NCBI RefSeq assembly: GCF_003177035.1
Contig: NZ_CP029488.1
Span: 3,416,501-3,480,500 of the forward strand
Length of the DNA stretch: 64,000 nucleotides
Direction of reading: 5' to 3'
From: Salinisphaera sp. LB1
Lineage (GTDB): Bacteria; Pseudomonadota; Gammaproteobacteria; Nevskiales; Salinisphaeraceae
Shown here: positions 1-9,134 of the stretch, piece after piece
Position numbering within the stretch: position 1 is the stretch's first letter
Layout of the letters: each line of letters starts with the position of its first letter
Made by a program: the position numbers and the translations under genes
Notes under the pieces: generated by a model
The model's input: only the letters and a program-made list of their open reading frames with translations
Database searches by the model: none
What the model was told of the DNA's origin: nothing

Positions 1-1043
1 ATCATGACCACGTCCGGGTCCTGGCGCAGGATCGCGCGCAGCCCGCGCGCGAAGCTCATGTCGACCTTGGTGTTGACCTGGGTCTGGCCGATGCCGTCGA
101 GGTAGTACTCGATCGGATCCTCGACCGTCATGATGTTGCGCGTGCGATCGTTGATACGGGTGATACCGGCATACAGCGTGGTGGTCTTGCCCGAGCCGGT
201 CGGGCCGGTGACCAGGATGATGCCGTGCGGTTTGTGCACGAGTTCGTCGATCGCGGCAAGCGTGTTCTCGGGCATGCCGAGCTGCGGCAGATCGAGCCGG
301 CCGGCCTGTTTGTCGAGCAGGCGCATGACCACACGCTCGCCGGTGCCCGACGGAATGGTCGACACGCGCACGTCGACCGGCCGGCCGGCGATGCGAACCG
401 AAATGCGCCCGTCCTGCGGTACGCGTTTTTCCGCGATGTCGAGCTTGGCCATCACCTTGACGCGCGAGATCAGCCGGGGCGCGAGCTGGCGCGGCGGGTT
501 CAGCACTTCACGCAGCACGCCGTCGACGCGAAAGCGTACGGTCAGGCGCGATTCGAAGGGCTCGATATGGATATCCGACGCGTTTTCCTTGATCGCCTCG
601 GTGAGCAGGGCGTTGATCAGCCGGATGATCGGCGCATCGTCCGAGGACTCGAGCAGATCGGCCGGCTCGGACAGCGCGCGCGCGGCATCCGACAGATCCA
701 TGTCGTCATCCATGCCCTCGACGATCTGGCTGGATTCGGCGTCGCGGTTTTCGTAATCGTTCTGCAGCATCGCATCGAAGGCGCCGGCGGCAACGGTTTC
801 GACCCGTAGCCGGCGTTTGGTATGCCGACGGACTTCCAGTAGCGCGGCGGCATTGACCGGCTCGCGCACGATCACGCGCACGCTGGCCTCGTCCTGGTCG
901 CCGAGCATGATGCCGTAGCGCTTGGCGAAGGCGAACGACAGCCGCTCCAGCCGCGGCGCTGTGGACGTGCCGTCATCGGCATTGACCCCAAGCGGCTCGC
1001 CGTCGATGGGCTCGAGCGTAAGGGACTCGGCGCTGTTGCTCAT
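1..1043 (-). CDS. gspE: Type II secretion ATPase GspE (C-terminus cut by window edge)
   Basis: Cytoplasmic ATPase that powers type II secretion. About 347 codons are visible, from an ATG at 1043 to the window edge. An N-terminal GspE-type domain is followed by the segment SDIHIEPFE, typical of the GspE/PilB N2 domain. The Walker A motif GPTGSGKTT lies near residue 280, then the Asp-box-like stretch TVEDPIEY. The sequence stops at RQDPDVVM, just inside the Walker B region, so the zinc-binding tetracysteine part and the end of the ATPase lie outside the window. It is third in a minus-strand gspC-gspD-gspE order, with a 147-bp gap after gspD. Identification is secure at family level; PilB is less likely given the adjacent gspC and gspD. 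Confidence 0.95.
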   Translation of the reverse strand, partial: MSNSAESLTLEPIDGEPLGVNADDGTSTAPRLERLSFAFAKRYGIMLGDQDEASVRVIVREPVNAAALLEVRRHTKRRLRVETVAAGAFDAMLQNDYENRDAESSQIVEGMDDDMDLSDAARALSEPADLLESSDDAPIIRLINALLTEAIKENASDIHIEPFESRLTVRFRVDGVLREVLNPPRQLAPRLISRVKVMAKLDIAEKRVPQDGRISVRIAGRPVDVRVSTIPSGTGERVVMRLLDKQAGRLDLPQLGMPENTLAAIDELVHKPHGIILVTGPTGSGKTTTLYAGITRINDRTRNIMTVEDPIEYYLDGIGQTQVNTKVDMSFARGLRAILRQDPDVVM

Positions 1044-1190
1044 GTCGCGATCCTCCCGGTCGACAAAGCGGTCACGAACTGGGCCCTGATATCAAATGCG
1101 TCGCGGGCATTGCCGACCCACAAGGGCTGTTTCGGCATTCACGCCGGCCGACGCCCACGGCCCCATTGATGGCGATGCCGGACATGGCGC

Positions 1191-3344
1191 CTAATCCGAG
1201 AACTGATCGCCACGCCGCTTACCCGTCGGCGACGAGCCGTTGTCCTTGGGCTGTACGCCGGTGTGCGAGCCGCCGCTGAAATTCTGCATCTTCGGCAGTT
1301 GCGGGCGCTCGTTGCCTTTCATCAGCGGCAGACGTTTGCGCGACTGCTGCATCTGCAGATGGCGCAGATATTTGTACTTCGCGGCGCTGTAGCGGTTGGA
1401 TTCGCCGTCGCCACGCAGGATCGTCGGGCGGATGAAGTTCAACAGATTGCGCTTGTTGCGATCGACCGCATTAAAACGGAACAGGGAGCCCAGTATCGGG
1501 ATATCGCCGAGCACGGGCACCTGGTTGTGCGTGACCTGGACATTGTTGTCGATCAGGCCGCCCAGCACCAGGATCTGGCCGTTCTGGACCTCGACCGCCG
1601 TCTGCAACGTGCGGCTGTTGGTGATCAGGCCGGCGTTGGTCGTCTGTTGCGCGCTGGGCGCAATCGACGAGACTTCCTCGTCGATCGTCAGCTGAATGGT
1701 GTTGCCGGCGCTGATCTGCGGAATGAAGGCGAGCTGGAGACCGACATCCTCCCGGTTGATGGTCTGGAAGGGGTTGTTGCCGTTGCCGACGCCGGACGTG
1801 CCGCTGGTATAACTGCCGGTGACGAACGGCACCTTCTGCCCGACCTTGATCTGTGCCTCCTCGTTATCGCGCGTGATCAGCGACGGCGTCGACAGCACGT
1901 TGGTGTCGACATTGTTCGACAGCGCGTTGACCAGCAGCGCGAAATTGACTTCGCCGTTGGTGCTGCCGAGAGCCACGTTGAGCCCCTGCTGGATCAGGTT
2001 GAGCGGGGTGCCGTTGGCGGCAGCCTGGGTCACGGCCGAGAGCGTGCCGGAGCTCAGGATGCTGGCCGCCGCCGGCCCGCCTTTCTTGAGGGCGGCGATA
2101 TTGATACCGAGCTTCTTCGACTGCTGGATCCCGATTTCGGCGATGATGCCCTCGACCAGCACCTGCCCGCGCCGGATATCCAGCTTGGAGATGATGTGCT
2201 TGATCTTGCCCATCTTGTCGGCCGGGGCATGAATGATGAGCGCGTTGGCGCCGGCTTCGGCGATCACGGCGATATCGCTTTTGCTGCTGGACCCGGAAAT
2301 ACCCTGAACGGTGCTGCCAGAACCCGAGCCGCCGCGCTGGATCGGGCTGGTGCCGCCCAGCGAACTGCCACTGTTGCTGCCGTTGTCGCTGTTGCCGAAA
2401 CCGCTGCCGCCCATGTTGCTCAGGCCGCGATTACGCGAGTTGCCGGAGGAGTAGCTCTGCCCGGTGGCGTAGGCCTGCAGCACGGGGGCGAGCGTCTCCG
2501 CATCGGCGTAGTTGAGATAGATGACCGCCGTGTCGCCGGATTCCTGCGACTTGGCGTCCATGTTGTGGATAATGCGACGGAGCTTGCCGCGCTCGGCGGC
2601 CGTGCCGGAGATCAGGACGCTATTGGTACGGTTCAGCGCCACAACGCTCGAACTGGCGTTCTTCTTGTTGTTGCCCTGCAGCTTGTGAATCGCATCGGCG
2701 ACGTCGGAAGCATTGGCATTCGACAGATGCACTTGATCGACGCTGGACGAGCCATTGGCGTCGATGCGATGCACGATCTGCGTCAGACGCTGCACATTCG
2801 CCTCGCGGTCCGAGATCACCAGTGAGTTCGACGCCGAATAGGCCGCCAGATGGCCGTACTGCGGCACCAGCGGGCGCAGAATCGGCACCAGCTGATCGGC
2901 CGGCACGTTGTTGACGTGGATGACCTTGGTGACCATGTCTTCGTTCGCGGCGCCGCCCGCGCGGCCGAAACCGCCATCCTGCTTGGCCTTGATCTGCGGA
3001 ATGATCTTGGTCACCTCGCCCGAGCGCACGGCGGCAAAGCCATGCACGTCCAGCACCGAGAGGAAGGTCTGATACAACTCGGCCGGCGTCATCGGCTGGT
3101 TCGACAGCACGGTCACCTTGCCCTTGACGCGCGGGTCGACGATGAAGTTACGGCCGGTCACCTCGCTGACCGTCGCGATCAGCGTGGTGATGTCGGCATC
3201 CTTGAGATTCAGCGTGAACGAATCATCACTGCCGTCGCTCTTGATGCCGGCCGGTGTCGCGTTCTGGGCCAGCGCGGCGACCGGCGCGAACATGAGGATG
3301 AACAGGCAAATCGCGGCTCCGACCCGATGCGGCGTCGATTTCAT
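1191..3344 (-). CDS. gspD: Type II secretion secretin GspD
   Basis: Outer-membrane secretin forming the exit channel of type II secretion; 717 aa. A signal peptide ends near residue 26 (AALAQ). An N0 domain (FTLNLKDADI) and repeated N1-N3 modules follow, then the conserved secretin domain with the VPVLGDIPILGSLFR motif near residue 635. A long Gly/Ser/Asn-rich insertion sits around residues 300-355, within the N3 region. The C-terminal tail after the secretin core is Lys/Gly-rich and could be the pilotin-binding S domain, but that is an inference. The ATG overlaps the stop of gspC (ATGA), so the two are translationally coupled. Confidence 0.96.
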   Translation of the reverse strand: MKSTPHRVGAAICLFILMFAPVAALAQNATPAGIKSDGSDDSFTLNLKDADITTLIATVSEVTGRNFIVDPRVKGKVTVLSNQPMTPAELYQTFLSVLDVHGFAAVRSGEVTKIIPQIKAKQDGGFGRAGGAANEDMVTKVIHVNNVPADQLVPILRPLVPQYGHLAAYSASNSLVISDREANVQRLTQIVHRIDANGSSSVDQVHLSNANASDVADAIHKLQGNNKKNASSSVVALNRTNSVLISGTAAERGKLRRIIHNMDAKSQESGDTAVIYLNYADAETLAPVLQAYATGQSYSSGNSRNRGLSNMGGSGFGNSDNGSNSGSSLGGTSPIQRGGSGSGSTVQGISGSSSKSDIAVIAEAGANALIIHAPADKMGKIKHIISKLDIRRGQVLVEGIIAEIGIQQSKKLGINIAALKKGGPAAASILSSGTLSAVTQAAANGTPLNLIQQGLNVALGSTNGEVNFALLVNALSNNVDTNVLSTPSLITRDNEEAQIKVGQKVPFVTGSYTSGTSGVGNGNNPFQTINREDVGLQLAFIPQISAGNTIQLTIDEEVSSIAPSAQQTTNAGLITNSRTLQTAVEVQNGQILVLGGLIDNNVQVTHNQVPVLGDIPILGSLFRFNAVDRNKRNLLNFIRPTILRGDGESNRYSAAKYKYLRHLQMQQSRKRLPLMKGNERPQLPKMQNFSGGSHTGVQPKDNGSSPTGKRRGDQFSD

Positions 3345-4276
3345 TGCAGATCGATCCGAATGGTCCGGCTCTGACCCGAGTCGTCTTGCACGGTCACCGT
3401 GGCCGTCGAAGCGTGCGCGAGGCTGCCGAGCAGCCGCAATGAGGCCGCCGGGTTGTTCAGTGGCTTGCCGTTGATCGCGGTCACGAGTTCCCCACGTTTA
3501 AGTCCTACTTTGTTAAACAAGGATTTATCCGCCCCCGGATAAACCCGATAGCCCACGAGATTGCCGTTTCGCCGGGCGGGCCGCAAGCGAATATAGTGCG
3601 ACGCGGTCGCCGGGTTCGACAGGATCTCCTTGCGAATCGCGCCGATGCGATCCGCGACTGCGCCAGAGACCGTTCGCGATGCCGCGCCGCTAGCCGTTGC
3701 CGTCGAGCCCGACGAGTTGTGCGACCTCGAAGCCGTCGGCAACTGACTGCGCTTGATGCCGGTCAACGCGCGCACTTTCTTGATGCTCTCCAGTGTCAGT
3801 GTCTCGTAGTGGCCGCTGCGATCCAGAATGACGCGATCGGCATAGATGGCGTGCAGCTTGACGCCGGATACGATCTGCTCGCCCACCTTGTAACTGTCCT
3901 GCTTGCCCTTGGGGTCCTTGATCAGTGCCCGCGAGCGATCGCCGCGGCTGTCGGAGACAATGCCCGTGAGCACCAGGTTGAGATGTGTCTCCGGCGCCTT
4001 GATCTGTTTGACCTTGTCGGCCTTGGCGTTCGGCGACGGCTGCTCGCCGAACAGGTGGGCGCTGGCAATGGCGTCGATGTCGATCGTCTGGCTCGATGCC
4101 GCCCGGCTGCTGTCATTTGCAGCGCGCGGGGCGAGGGCGTGCGCGCCCGGTTCGGGCCACACCAGCCAGAACAGACGCGCGAGCGCCAACGCGATCAACG
4201 CAACCAGTACGAGATTGGCAATATCGGGGGCGCGCAGCGCCCAGCGACGCGCAGCGTGGGACAGTTCCATGGCCAT
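3341..4276 (-). CDS. gspC: Type II secretion inner-membrane protein GspC
   Basis: Inner-membrane component linking the secretin to the cytoplasmic platform. From ATG 4276 it is about 311 aa; an in-frame TTG at 4294 would add six residues, and neither start has a convincing Shine-Dalgarno. One membrane segment lies at about residues 20-42 (NLVLVALIALALARLF). It is followed by the HR domain (AHLFGE, then the LVLTGIVSD and YKVGEQIV stretches). The C-terminal part contains a PDZ-like domain (VGLKRGELVTAINGKPL). It is the first gene of the minus-strand gspCDE run and overlaps gspD by 4 bp. The organisation is that of canonical general secretion operons. Confidence 0.93.
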   Translation of the reverse strand: MAMELSHAARRWALRAPDIANLVLVALIALALARLFWLVWPEPGAHALAPRAANDSSRAASSQTIDIDAIASAHLFGEQPSPNAKADKVKQIKAPETHLNLVLTGIVSDSRGDRSRALIKDPKGKQDSYKVGEQIVSGVKLHAIYADRVILDRSGHYETLTLESIKKVRALTGIKRSQLPTASRSHNSSGSTATASGAASRTVSGAVADRIGAIRKEILSNPATASHYIRLRPARRNGNLVGYRVYPGADKSLFNKVGLKRGELVTAINGKPLNNPAASLRLLGSLAHASTATVTVQDDSGQSRTIRIDLQ

Positions 4277-4676
4277 GGCGGGCAGTCTAACCAACGCAGA
4301 TGATGTCTGCGTTATAGAGAATTAGTGGTGTTTGTACTTGATCTTGCGGCGAGTAGACTAGCCCCCTGTCCGCGTCCGCGCTGCAAACGAAACCCTGGGT
4401 ACAGGCCGGCGCGGTCGCCCGAGGGCCTTGCCCGCGGTCGGCAAGAAGATAGGAAGCTGGTTTGCATACAGCCAAAGCACGACGGATGAAGGGATGGCCC
4501 GGTGTGCACTCGGCGCGTGCGTGCGGCGCTGATTCGCGGCCGTTCGCCGGCAGCGCCGGCATGCTTGCCCGCGCGTTCGGCGGCGGGCAGACTGTGAGTG
4601 CGCGACGGGACGACCGCTTGCCACGCCGGCTGATCGGCCACTTTCGGTCACGACGGCCGGGGCGCGGGGTTTATTG
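4277..4676. other. Divergent intergenic region between gspC and gspA
   Basis: About 400 bp separate gspC (minus) from gspA (plus). It must hold promoters for both arms of the secretion locus. The only items I can point to are a TATAAC hexamer for gspC on the minus strand (4311-4316) and the inverted repeat described separately. I see no convincing plus-strand promoter and no coding sequence. Confidence 0.5.
4295..4311. promoter_or_regulatory. Inverted repeat near the predicted gspC start site
   Basis: A perfect 6-bp inverted repeat, CGCAGA-TGATG-TCTGCG, lies immediately downstream of a TATAAC -10-like hexamer on the minus strand. The -35 candidate is poor (AAGTAC). The repeat would straddle the transcription start, so it could be an operator or a short 5'-UTR hairpin. 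No binding protein is implied by the sequence. Confidence 0.3.
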
Positions 4677-6545
4677 ATGTATCTGCGGTACTTCGGCTTT
4701 GATAGCTATCCGTTCGCGGCCACGCCGGACCCGACCTTTCTTTACCTGGGCCACAGCCACCGCGAAGCACTCGGGCATCTATTGTATGGCGCGGGCGAGC
4801 AGGGCGGTTTCGTCGCCCTGGTGGGCGAGGTCGGCACCGGCAAGACCACACTCATACGGGCGCTGGTCAAGAACGAGACACCGGACCTGGACATCGCGCT
4901 GTGCTGGAATCCGCATCTGGGCGTCACCGAATTCGTGGCGACGGTGTGCGACGAGCTCGGCGTGGACTATGACGCCGAGCGGGATACCACGCTCAAGACC
5001 CTCGTCGATCGGCTGAACGCGCATCTGCTTGAGGCGCATGCGGCCAACCGGCGCACCGTGCTGATCATCGACGAAGCGCAGAATCTCTCACGGGCGGTAC
5101 TGGAGCAACTGCGCCTGCTGACCAACCTGGAGACACACAAGGCCAAGCTGCTGCGGGTGATCCTGGTCGGTCAGCCCGAGCTCGACGAGATGCTGGCCCG
5201 ACACGACCTGCGCCAGCTCGCCCAGCGCATCACGGCTCGGTTCCGCCTGCAGCCGCTGGGCCTGGCCGAAACGCGGGCATACGTCCAGCATCGCCTGGAA
5301 CGTGCCGGGGGGCCGCAGCATTTGTTCTCCGGGGCGGCCGTCATGACGCTGCGCCTGCTGACGCGGGGCGTCCCGCGGCTGATCAACATGGTCAGCGAAC
5401 GTGCCCTGATGGGTGCGTATGCGCACAGTCGTCCCTATGTCGGGCCGTGGACCGTCATGCGCGCGGCGGCCGAAACCTTGCCGGCCCGCCCGCGTCGACC
5501 ACAGGCGCGCTGGTGGCGTTTCGCGTTGCCGACCGGCGCACTCGCCGTGACCGGGATCGCGGTCGGGCTGGCCTGGCTGCCCGATATTCCCCGGACCAGC
5601 GCAGCGGAGGGGATCCGAGAGGCCCATGCCAGCAGCGAGCGGGTCGCCGCGGCCGACCCGAAAGCAAAGAACGCGGCGACGACCTCCAGCCCCGCTAACG
5701 CCGGGGCCGGCGGGGCGGGCAAGACGCCGGCCGATACCCCGGATGGCGGGAAAGGCGGAAAAGCGGCGGCCGGCGACCCATCCAAGGATGGAAGCCGGAA
5801 GGACAAGGCCGAGAGTGACGCGGCGAGCCAGCAGGGCAAGACGCAAACCAAGACCGACAAGACGGCCGACGACGAGGCCTCGACTGACGGCAACCAGGCG
5901 AAGTCCTCCGGGGAAAAGCCCAAAAAGGATACGCATACCCTGCCCAAGGGCAATGCCGACATGAATCAGCTGCTGCGGCTCTGGGGCGTGTTCGGCGCAC
6001 AGATCCGCAGCGGTTGTTCGAGACTGCATGTGGGCGACCTGCGCTGTCTTGACGACACCGGCGACTTTGCCACCATCAAGCGTTACAACCGCCCGGCGCT
6101 GCTCACACTCCAGGAAAAGGACCACCGTCAGACCGTGCTGCTCAGCCGCATCAACGACGATGGCACGGTGACGCTGGTGGGCGGCGAGGGCACGCGCGAC
6201 GTGGATCGTCAACTCTTGCTCAAGCTCTGGACCGGCCGCTTCCGGGTGATCTGGCGTTCGGACGCCGGTGTGGGGCTGATCCAGCCGGGTTCGGTGGGCA
6301 GTGCCGTGGTCTGGCTGCGCAAGCGCCTGATGCAGATCGACGGCAAGCATCCCGACAGTCAGGTTGGCCCCCCGTCGCCGGTCTACGATGATGCTCTGGG
6401 CAAGCGACTCAAGGCATTCCAGAAATCGCACGGCCTCAAGCCGGACGGCATCGCCGGCCCGCGCACCCAGATGATGCTCAATGGCGCTGTGCCGTCCCCG
6501 GGCGCGCCGTCGCTGACCCCCACCAAGTCTTCGGATAAGAAATAA
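4677..6545 (+). CDS. gspA: ExeA/GspA-type AAA+ ATPase with peptidoglycan-binding domain
   Basis: Inner-membrane ATPase that helps insert or assemble the secretin through peptidoglycan, working with GspB; about 622 aa. The ATG at 4677 follows an in-frame TTG directly upstream. It opens with the ExeA-type sequence YLRYFGFDSYPF. Walker A (GEVGTGKTT) is near residue 50 and Walker B (LIIDEAQN) near 127. A single membrane segment lies at about 280-302. A long Ala/Lys/Asp/Gly-rich, probably disordered periplasmic linker covers about 310-420. A C-terminal PG_binding_1-like domain (LKAFQKSHGLKPDGIAGP) ends the protein. gspB starts directly after its stop codon, so the two form an operon. Confidence 0.92.
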   Translation: MYLRYFGFDSYPFAATPDPTFLYLGHSHREALGHLLYGAGEQGGFVALVGEVGTGKTTLIRALVKNETPDLDIALCWNPHLGVTEFVATVCDELGVDYDAERDTTLKTLVDRLNAHLLEAHAANRRTVLIIDEAQNLSRAVLEQLRLLTNLETHKAKLLRVILVGQPELDEMLARHDLRQLAQRITARFRLQPLGLAETRAYVQHRLERAGGPQHLFSGAAVMTLRLLTRGVPRLINMVSERALMGAYAHSRPYVGPWTVMRAAAETLPARPRRPQARWWRFALPTGALAVTGIAVGLAWLPDIPRTSAAEGIREAHASSERVAAADPKAKNAATTSSPANAGAGGAGKTPADTPDGGKGGKAAAGDPSKDGSRKDKAESDAASQQGKTQTKTDKTADDEASTDGNQAKSSGEKPKKDTHTLPKGNADMNQLLRLWGVFGAQIRSGCSRLHVGDLRCLDDTGDFATIKRYNRPALLTLQEKDHRQTVLLSRINDDGTVTLVGGEGTRDVDRQLLLKLWTGRFRVIWRSDAGVGLIQPGSVGSAVVWLRKRLMQIDGKHPDSQVGPPSPVYDDALGKRLKAFQKSHGLKPDGIAGPRTQMMLNGAVPSPGAPSLTPTKSSDKK

Positions 6546-7328
6546 GTGTCCTATCTCGTCGATGCACTGAAAAAGGCCGAACGCGAGCGCTACGCGCGCC
6601 AGGAACCGGATATCCAGGTCTTGTCGGCTGGCGCTGCGGCCTTGCCGGCCGGGCAGCGCTCCGGGCCCTGGCTGTGGCTGATGGCAATTCTCGTGGCCAC
6701 CAACGTGGCACTGGCGATCTATGTCTGGCGTGCGCAACCGGGCCATCCGGCATCCGCCGTGGCGCTGGCGGATGCGCCGCCGCTCGGCAACAGTGACAAG
6801 CTCACACGGTTCGCACCGGGGTTATCCTTATCCATCCCCGATAACAAAACCGGCAACCAGGCCGCGGAGCCCGCCCCGTCGACACCGGCTACGCCTCGCG
6901 GCGGGACGACGCGTTCGGATCGCAACACCGCGGCAACCGCCGCTGCATCCCCATCCACCGGCCGGGCGAATCGGGTCGCGACGCGGACGAACGGCGACTC
7001 GCGGTCTCACGAACGGGTGCGCTATTCGAACGTGCCGCTGACCGGCGACGGGGCCACGGACGCCGCCCCCGCGAGCCGGCCGAATACAGCGGGCGGCGGC
7101 AATGGCGCGGACGCGCCGGATCAGTCTGCGTTCGACGATGTACCATCGGTGGATATCAACGGTCAGCTGTACAGCAGCGTGCCCGGGCGGAGTTTCATCC
7201 TGGTCAATGGGCGCCGTTATCACGAGGGTGAGCGTCTGGCGGCCGGCCCCGCGGTGGAAAGCATCGGCCCGAACGGCGCGACGCTGCGCTATCACGGGCG
7301 GCGATACCATGTGGCAGGCCCCGGCTAG
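6546..7328 (+). CDS. gspB: General secretion pathway protein GspB
   Basis: Partner of GspA in secretin assembly; 260 aa. The GTG start abuts the gspA TAA stop with no spacer, implying translational coupling. The N-terminus SYLVDALKKAERER is the classic GspB cytoplasmic helix. One membrane segment lies at about residues 39-59 (LWLMAILVATNVALAIYVW). It is followed by a Pro/Ala/Arg-rich periplasmic linker. The C-terminal T2SS-B domain is clear (PSVDINGQLYS, then GRSFILVNGRRYHEGE). The last 20 bp overlap the likely start of the next gene. Confidence 0.92.
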   Translation: MSYLVDALKKAERERYARQEPDIQVLSAGAAALPAGQRSGPWLWLMAILVATNVALAIYVWRAQPGHPASAVALADAPPLGNSDKLTRFAPGLSLSIPDNKTGNQAAEPAPSTPATPRGGTTRSDRNTAATAAASPSTGRANRVATRTNGDSRSHERVRYSNVPLTGDGATDAAPASRPNTAGGGNGADAPDQSAFDDVPSVDINGQLYSSVPGRSFILVNGRRYHEGERLAAGPAVESIGPNGATLRYHGRRYHVAGPG

Positions 7329-7944
7329 TCACCGTTCGTCCGCGCCCCGGCGTCGCTGTGTGCTGGTCACGCTCATCCTATCCGCCGGATTGCTGCCGCC
7401 CGCCGCCCGGGCCGATTCGCTGCGCTGCAACGGTCATCTGGTAACCGACGGCGATCCGGCGGCCAGGGTGGTGCGCGCTTGTGGGCCACCAAGTTTCCGC
7501 GACCCGTGGTGGGGCGCTGCGCCGGCCACGGGGGTGCCGCCCATGATGGAATGGACGTACAACCGCGGACCGCGGCGCCTCATGGATCAGATTGTGTTCC
7601 GCGATGGGCGCGTGATATCCATCGCCACGGCTGGGTACGGCTTTCGTGCCGGTTCGCTGCCGCCCAACGGCCACTGCAACCCGGCAAGCATTGTCTCGGG
7701 GTTGTCCAAGTATGCGCTGCTCGAGGCCTGCGGCGAGCCCGTCCAGCGCAGCGGCGGCTATGTCAATTCGACACGCTACGATGACGGCACGCATCGGTTA
7801 TTCCTGCGTCACGCCGCGCATCCGGTCTACCGCGAACGCTGGATCTACAACTTTGGCAGCGACCGCCTGATGCGCGAAGTCACGCTCGAGAATGCGCGCG
7901 TGGTCTCGGTGCAGACGCTGGAGCGCGGTTTCGGTCCGCACTGA
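7309..7944 (+). CDS. Secreted DUF2845-type protein with duplicated domain
   Basis: Probable exported protein of unknown function, about 211 aa from an ATG that overlaps the end of gspB. A signal peptide ends near AARADS. The mature part contains two similar units: LRCNGHLV...MEWTYNRGPRRLMDQIVF, and a second centred on ALLEACGEP...RWIYNFGSDRLMREVTLE. Both match the DUF2845 pattern of a short hairpin-rich domain with a Cys and a W-x-Y motif. An open frame continues upstream through gspB in another phase, but that part is overlap and not real coding. Position suggests co-expression with gspAB; no functional link to secretion is established. Confidence 0.75.
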   Translation: MWQAPASHRSSAPRRRCVLVTLILSAGLLPPAARADSLRCNGHLVTDGDPAARVVRACGPPSFRDPWWGAAPATGVPPMMEWTYNRGPRRLMDQIVFRDGRVISIATAGYGFRAGSLPPNGHCNPASIVSGLSKYALLEACGEPVQRSGGYVNSTRYDDGTHRLFLRHAAHPVYRERWIYNFGSDRLMREVTLENARVVSVQTLERGFGPH

Positions 7945-8142
7945 CCGCCCGCCCGCTCAGTCGATGGCGTTGATGAGTTCGGATATCAGCTAAAGACTGA
8001 GGCCCACGGTGGTGGCCGCCGGGCAGGCCGACTTCGAGCTTTCCGGGCCCGTCGCCGACGCCAAAGGCTCACAACGGGCGCACTCAAGGGGCGTGCGCGG
8101 CGTTGTTGCCGACACACCGCGCGGCATGGGTTGCGTATGACG

Positions 8143-8170
8143 GAAGGGCGGGCCTCGCGGCCCGCCCTTC
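8143..8170. terminator. Strong GC hairpin downstream of gloA
   Basis: A perfect 12-bp stem (GAAGGGCGGGCC / GGCCCGCCCTTC) with a TCGC tetraloop lies eight bases past the gloA stop. There is no U-tract on either side, so it may act as a transcript 3'-end stabiliser or a weak terminator for gloA (minus) or the DUF2845 gene (plus). Confidence 0.55.
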
Positions 8171-8178
8171 GCTGCGGA

Positions 8179-8691
8179 TCAGCCGTGCTCGACCAGCTCG
8201 ATCCAGTACCCGTCGGGATCCTTCACGAAAGCAATATGGTGCATGCGCCCGTCTTCCGGGCGCTTCTTGAATTCCACATTGTTCCGGTCCATCCAGTCGC
8301 AGGCGGCCTGGAGATCGGGCACGGTGAAGCAGATGTGGCCAAAGCCCTGCGGCTCGGAATTGCCGTCGTGATAGCGGGCGTTCGGGTCGTTTTCGGTGCC
8401 CCAGTTGTGCGTGAGCTCGAGTACGCCTTCGCGCCGGCCCACGTATTTCACGCGCTCGGACTCGTCCTCCGGCACGTCGTCGCCTTCCGTGGTGGCCAGG
8501 AAATACAACGTGAACTCGCCGTCCGGGTTCTCGCTGGTACGCAACAGGCGCATCCCGAAGACCTTGGTGTAAAAAGCCAGGGAGGCTTCCGGATCGACCA
8601 CGCGGATCATCGTGTGGTTGAACACGAAACCCTGCGTCTCGCCCGGCACCTGTTCGTGCACGCCCGGGGCGTCCTGGGTATTGAAAGCCAT
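8179..8691 (-). CDS. gloA: Lactoylglutathione lyase (glyoxalase I), long type
   Basis: Converts the methylglyoxal-glutathione hemithioacetal to S-lactoylglutathione; about 170 aa. The four metal ligands of the vicinal-oxygen-chelate fold are visible: His in FNHTMIRV, Glu in GVLELTHNW, His in GFGHICFTV and Glu in GYWIELVEH. Length and the inserted segment (about residues 75-110, rich in acidic residues) match the longer zinc-activated class (yeast, human, pseudomonad forms), not the short nickel-dependent E. coli enzyme. ATG 8691 was chosen because GGAA sits about seven bases upstream; a longer open frame runs into the neighbouring tRNA and is not credible. A strong hairpin follows the gene. 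Confidence 0.93.
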   Translation of the reverse strand: MAFNTQDAPGVHEQVPGETQGFVFNHTMIRVVDPEASLAFYTKVFGMRLLRTSENPDGEFTLYFLATTEGDDVPEDESERVKYVGRREGVLELTHNWGTENDPNARYHDGNSEPQGFGHICFTVPDLQAACDWMDRNNVEFKKRPEDGRMHHIAFVKDPDGYWIELVEHG

Positions 8692-8901
8692 GTATCGGTT
8701 CCAGCCGTGGATTGTGGCCATACTATGCATCAGGCCCGTGCGTCGGAGAAAGCGATCGGCCGTGGCTATGGGGTGCGCGAGGCTTACTCGGGACAAAGGA
8801 GGCGCACGCCAGCGCGGATCCGCGCGCGCCGTTCCCGGCACCGACGACGGCATGGGCCGGCGCGCATCGATACGGCTAACGGCTGATTGAACAATGCGAG
8901 T

Positions 8902-8988
8902 TGGTGCCGCCGGAGGGACTTGAACCCCCACAGCCTCACGGCTACTAGGACCTAAACCTAGCGTGTCTACCCATTCCACCACGGCGGC
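8902..8988 (-). tRNA. tRNA-Leu (anticodon UAG)
   Basis: Class II tRNA with a 7-bp acceptor stem (GCCGCCG/CGGCGGC), D-arm (GGAATGGGTAGACA), anticodon loop GGTTTAGGTCC giving UAG, a long variable arm (GTAGCCGTGAGGCTGT), the T-loop GGTTCAAGTCC, and an encoded CCA end at 8902-8904. It reads leucine CUA and, by wobble, other CUN codons. It lies alone between gloA and a response regulator gene. Confidence 0.97.
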
Positions 8989-9134
8989 CTGGCGCGCATT
9001 CTAACCGATCGCGCCAGCCTGGCACAGTAATGTGCGGTAATGCTTGCCCGCGCGCGGGCAAGGCCGATCTCGCCGCGGTATCTCGAATCCGCTTTAAATC
9101 TCGTTTGTCGGAAGTCTTTTTAACCGGCTGATTT

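Noticed and set aside
5088-6746. 552-codon open frame on the minus strand opposite gspA
   Set aside because: It is antisense to a clear ExeA-type gene, its peptide is Arg/Gly/His-rich without domains, and similar long antisense frames occur opposite putA (44581-45945) and the decarboxylase (48805-50139), as expected in GC-rich DNA.
8692-8982. N-terminal extension of gloA
   Set aside because: The frame runs through the tRNA-Leu gene; a GGAA-preceded ATG at 8691 gives the expected length.
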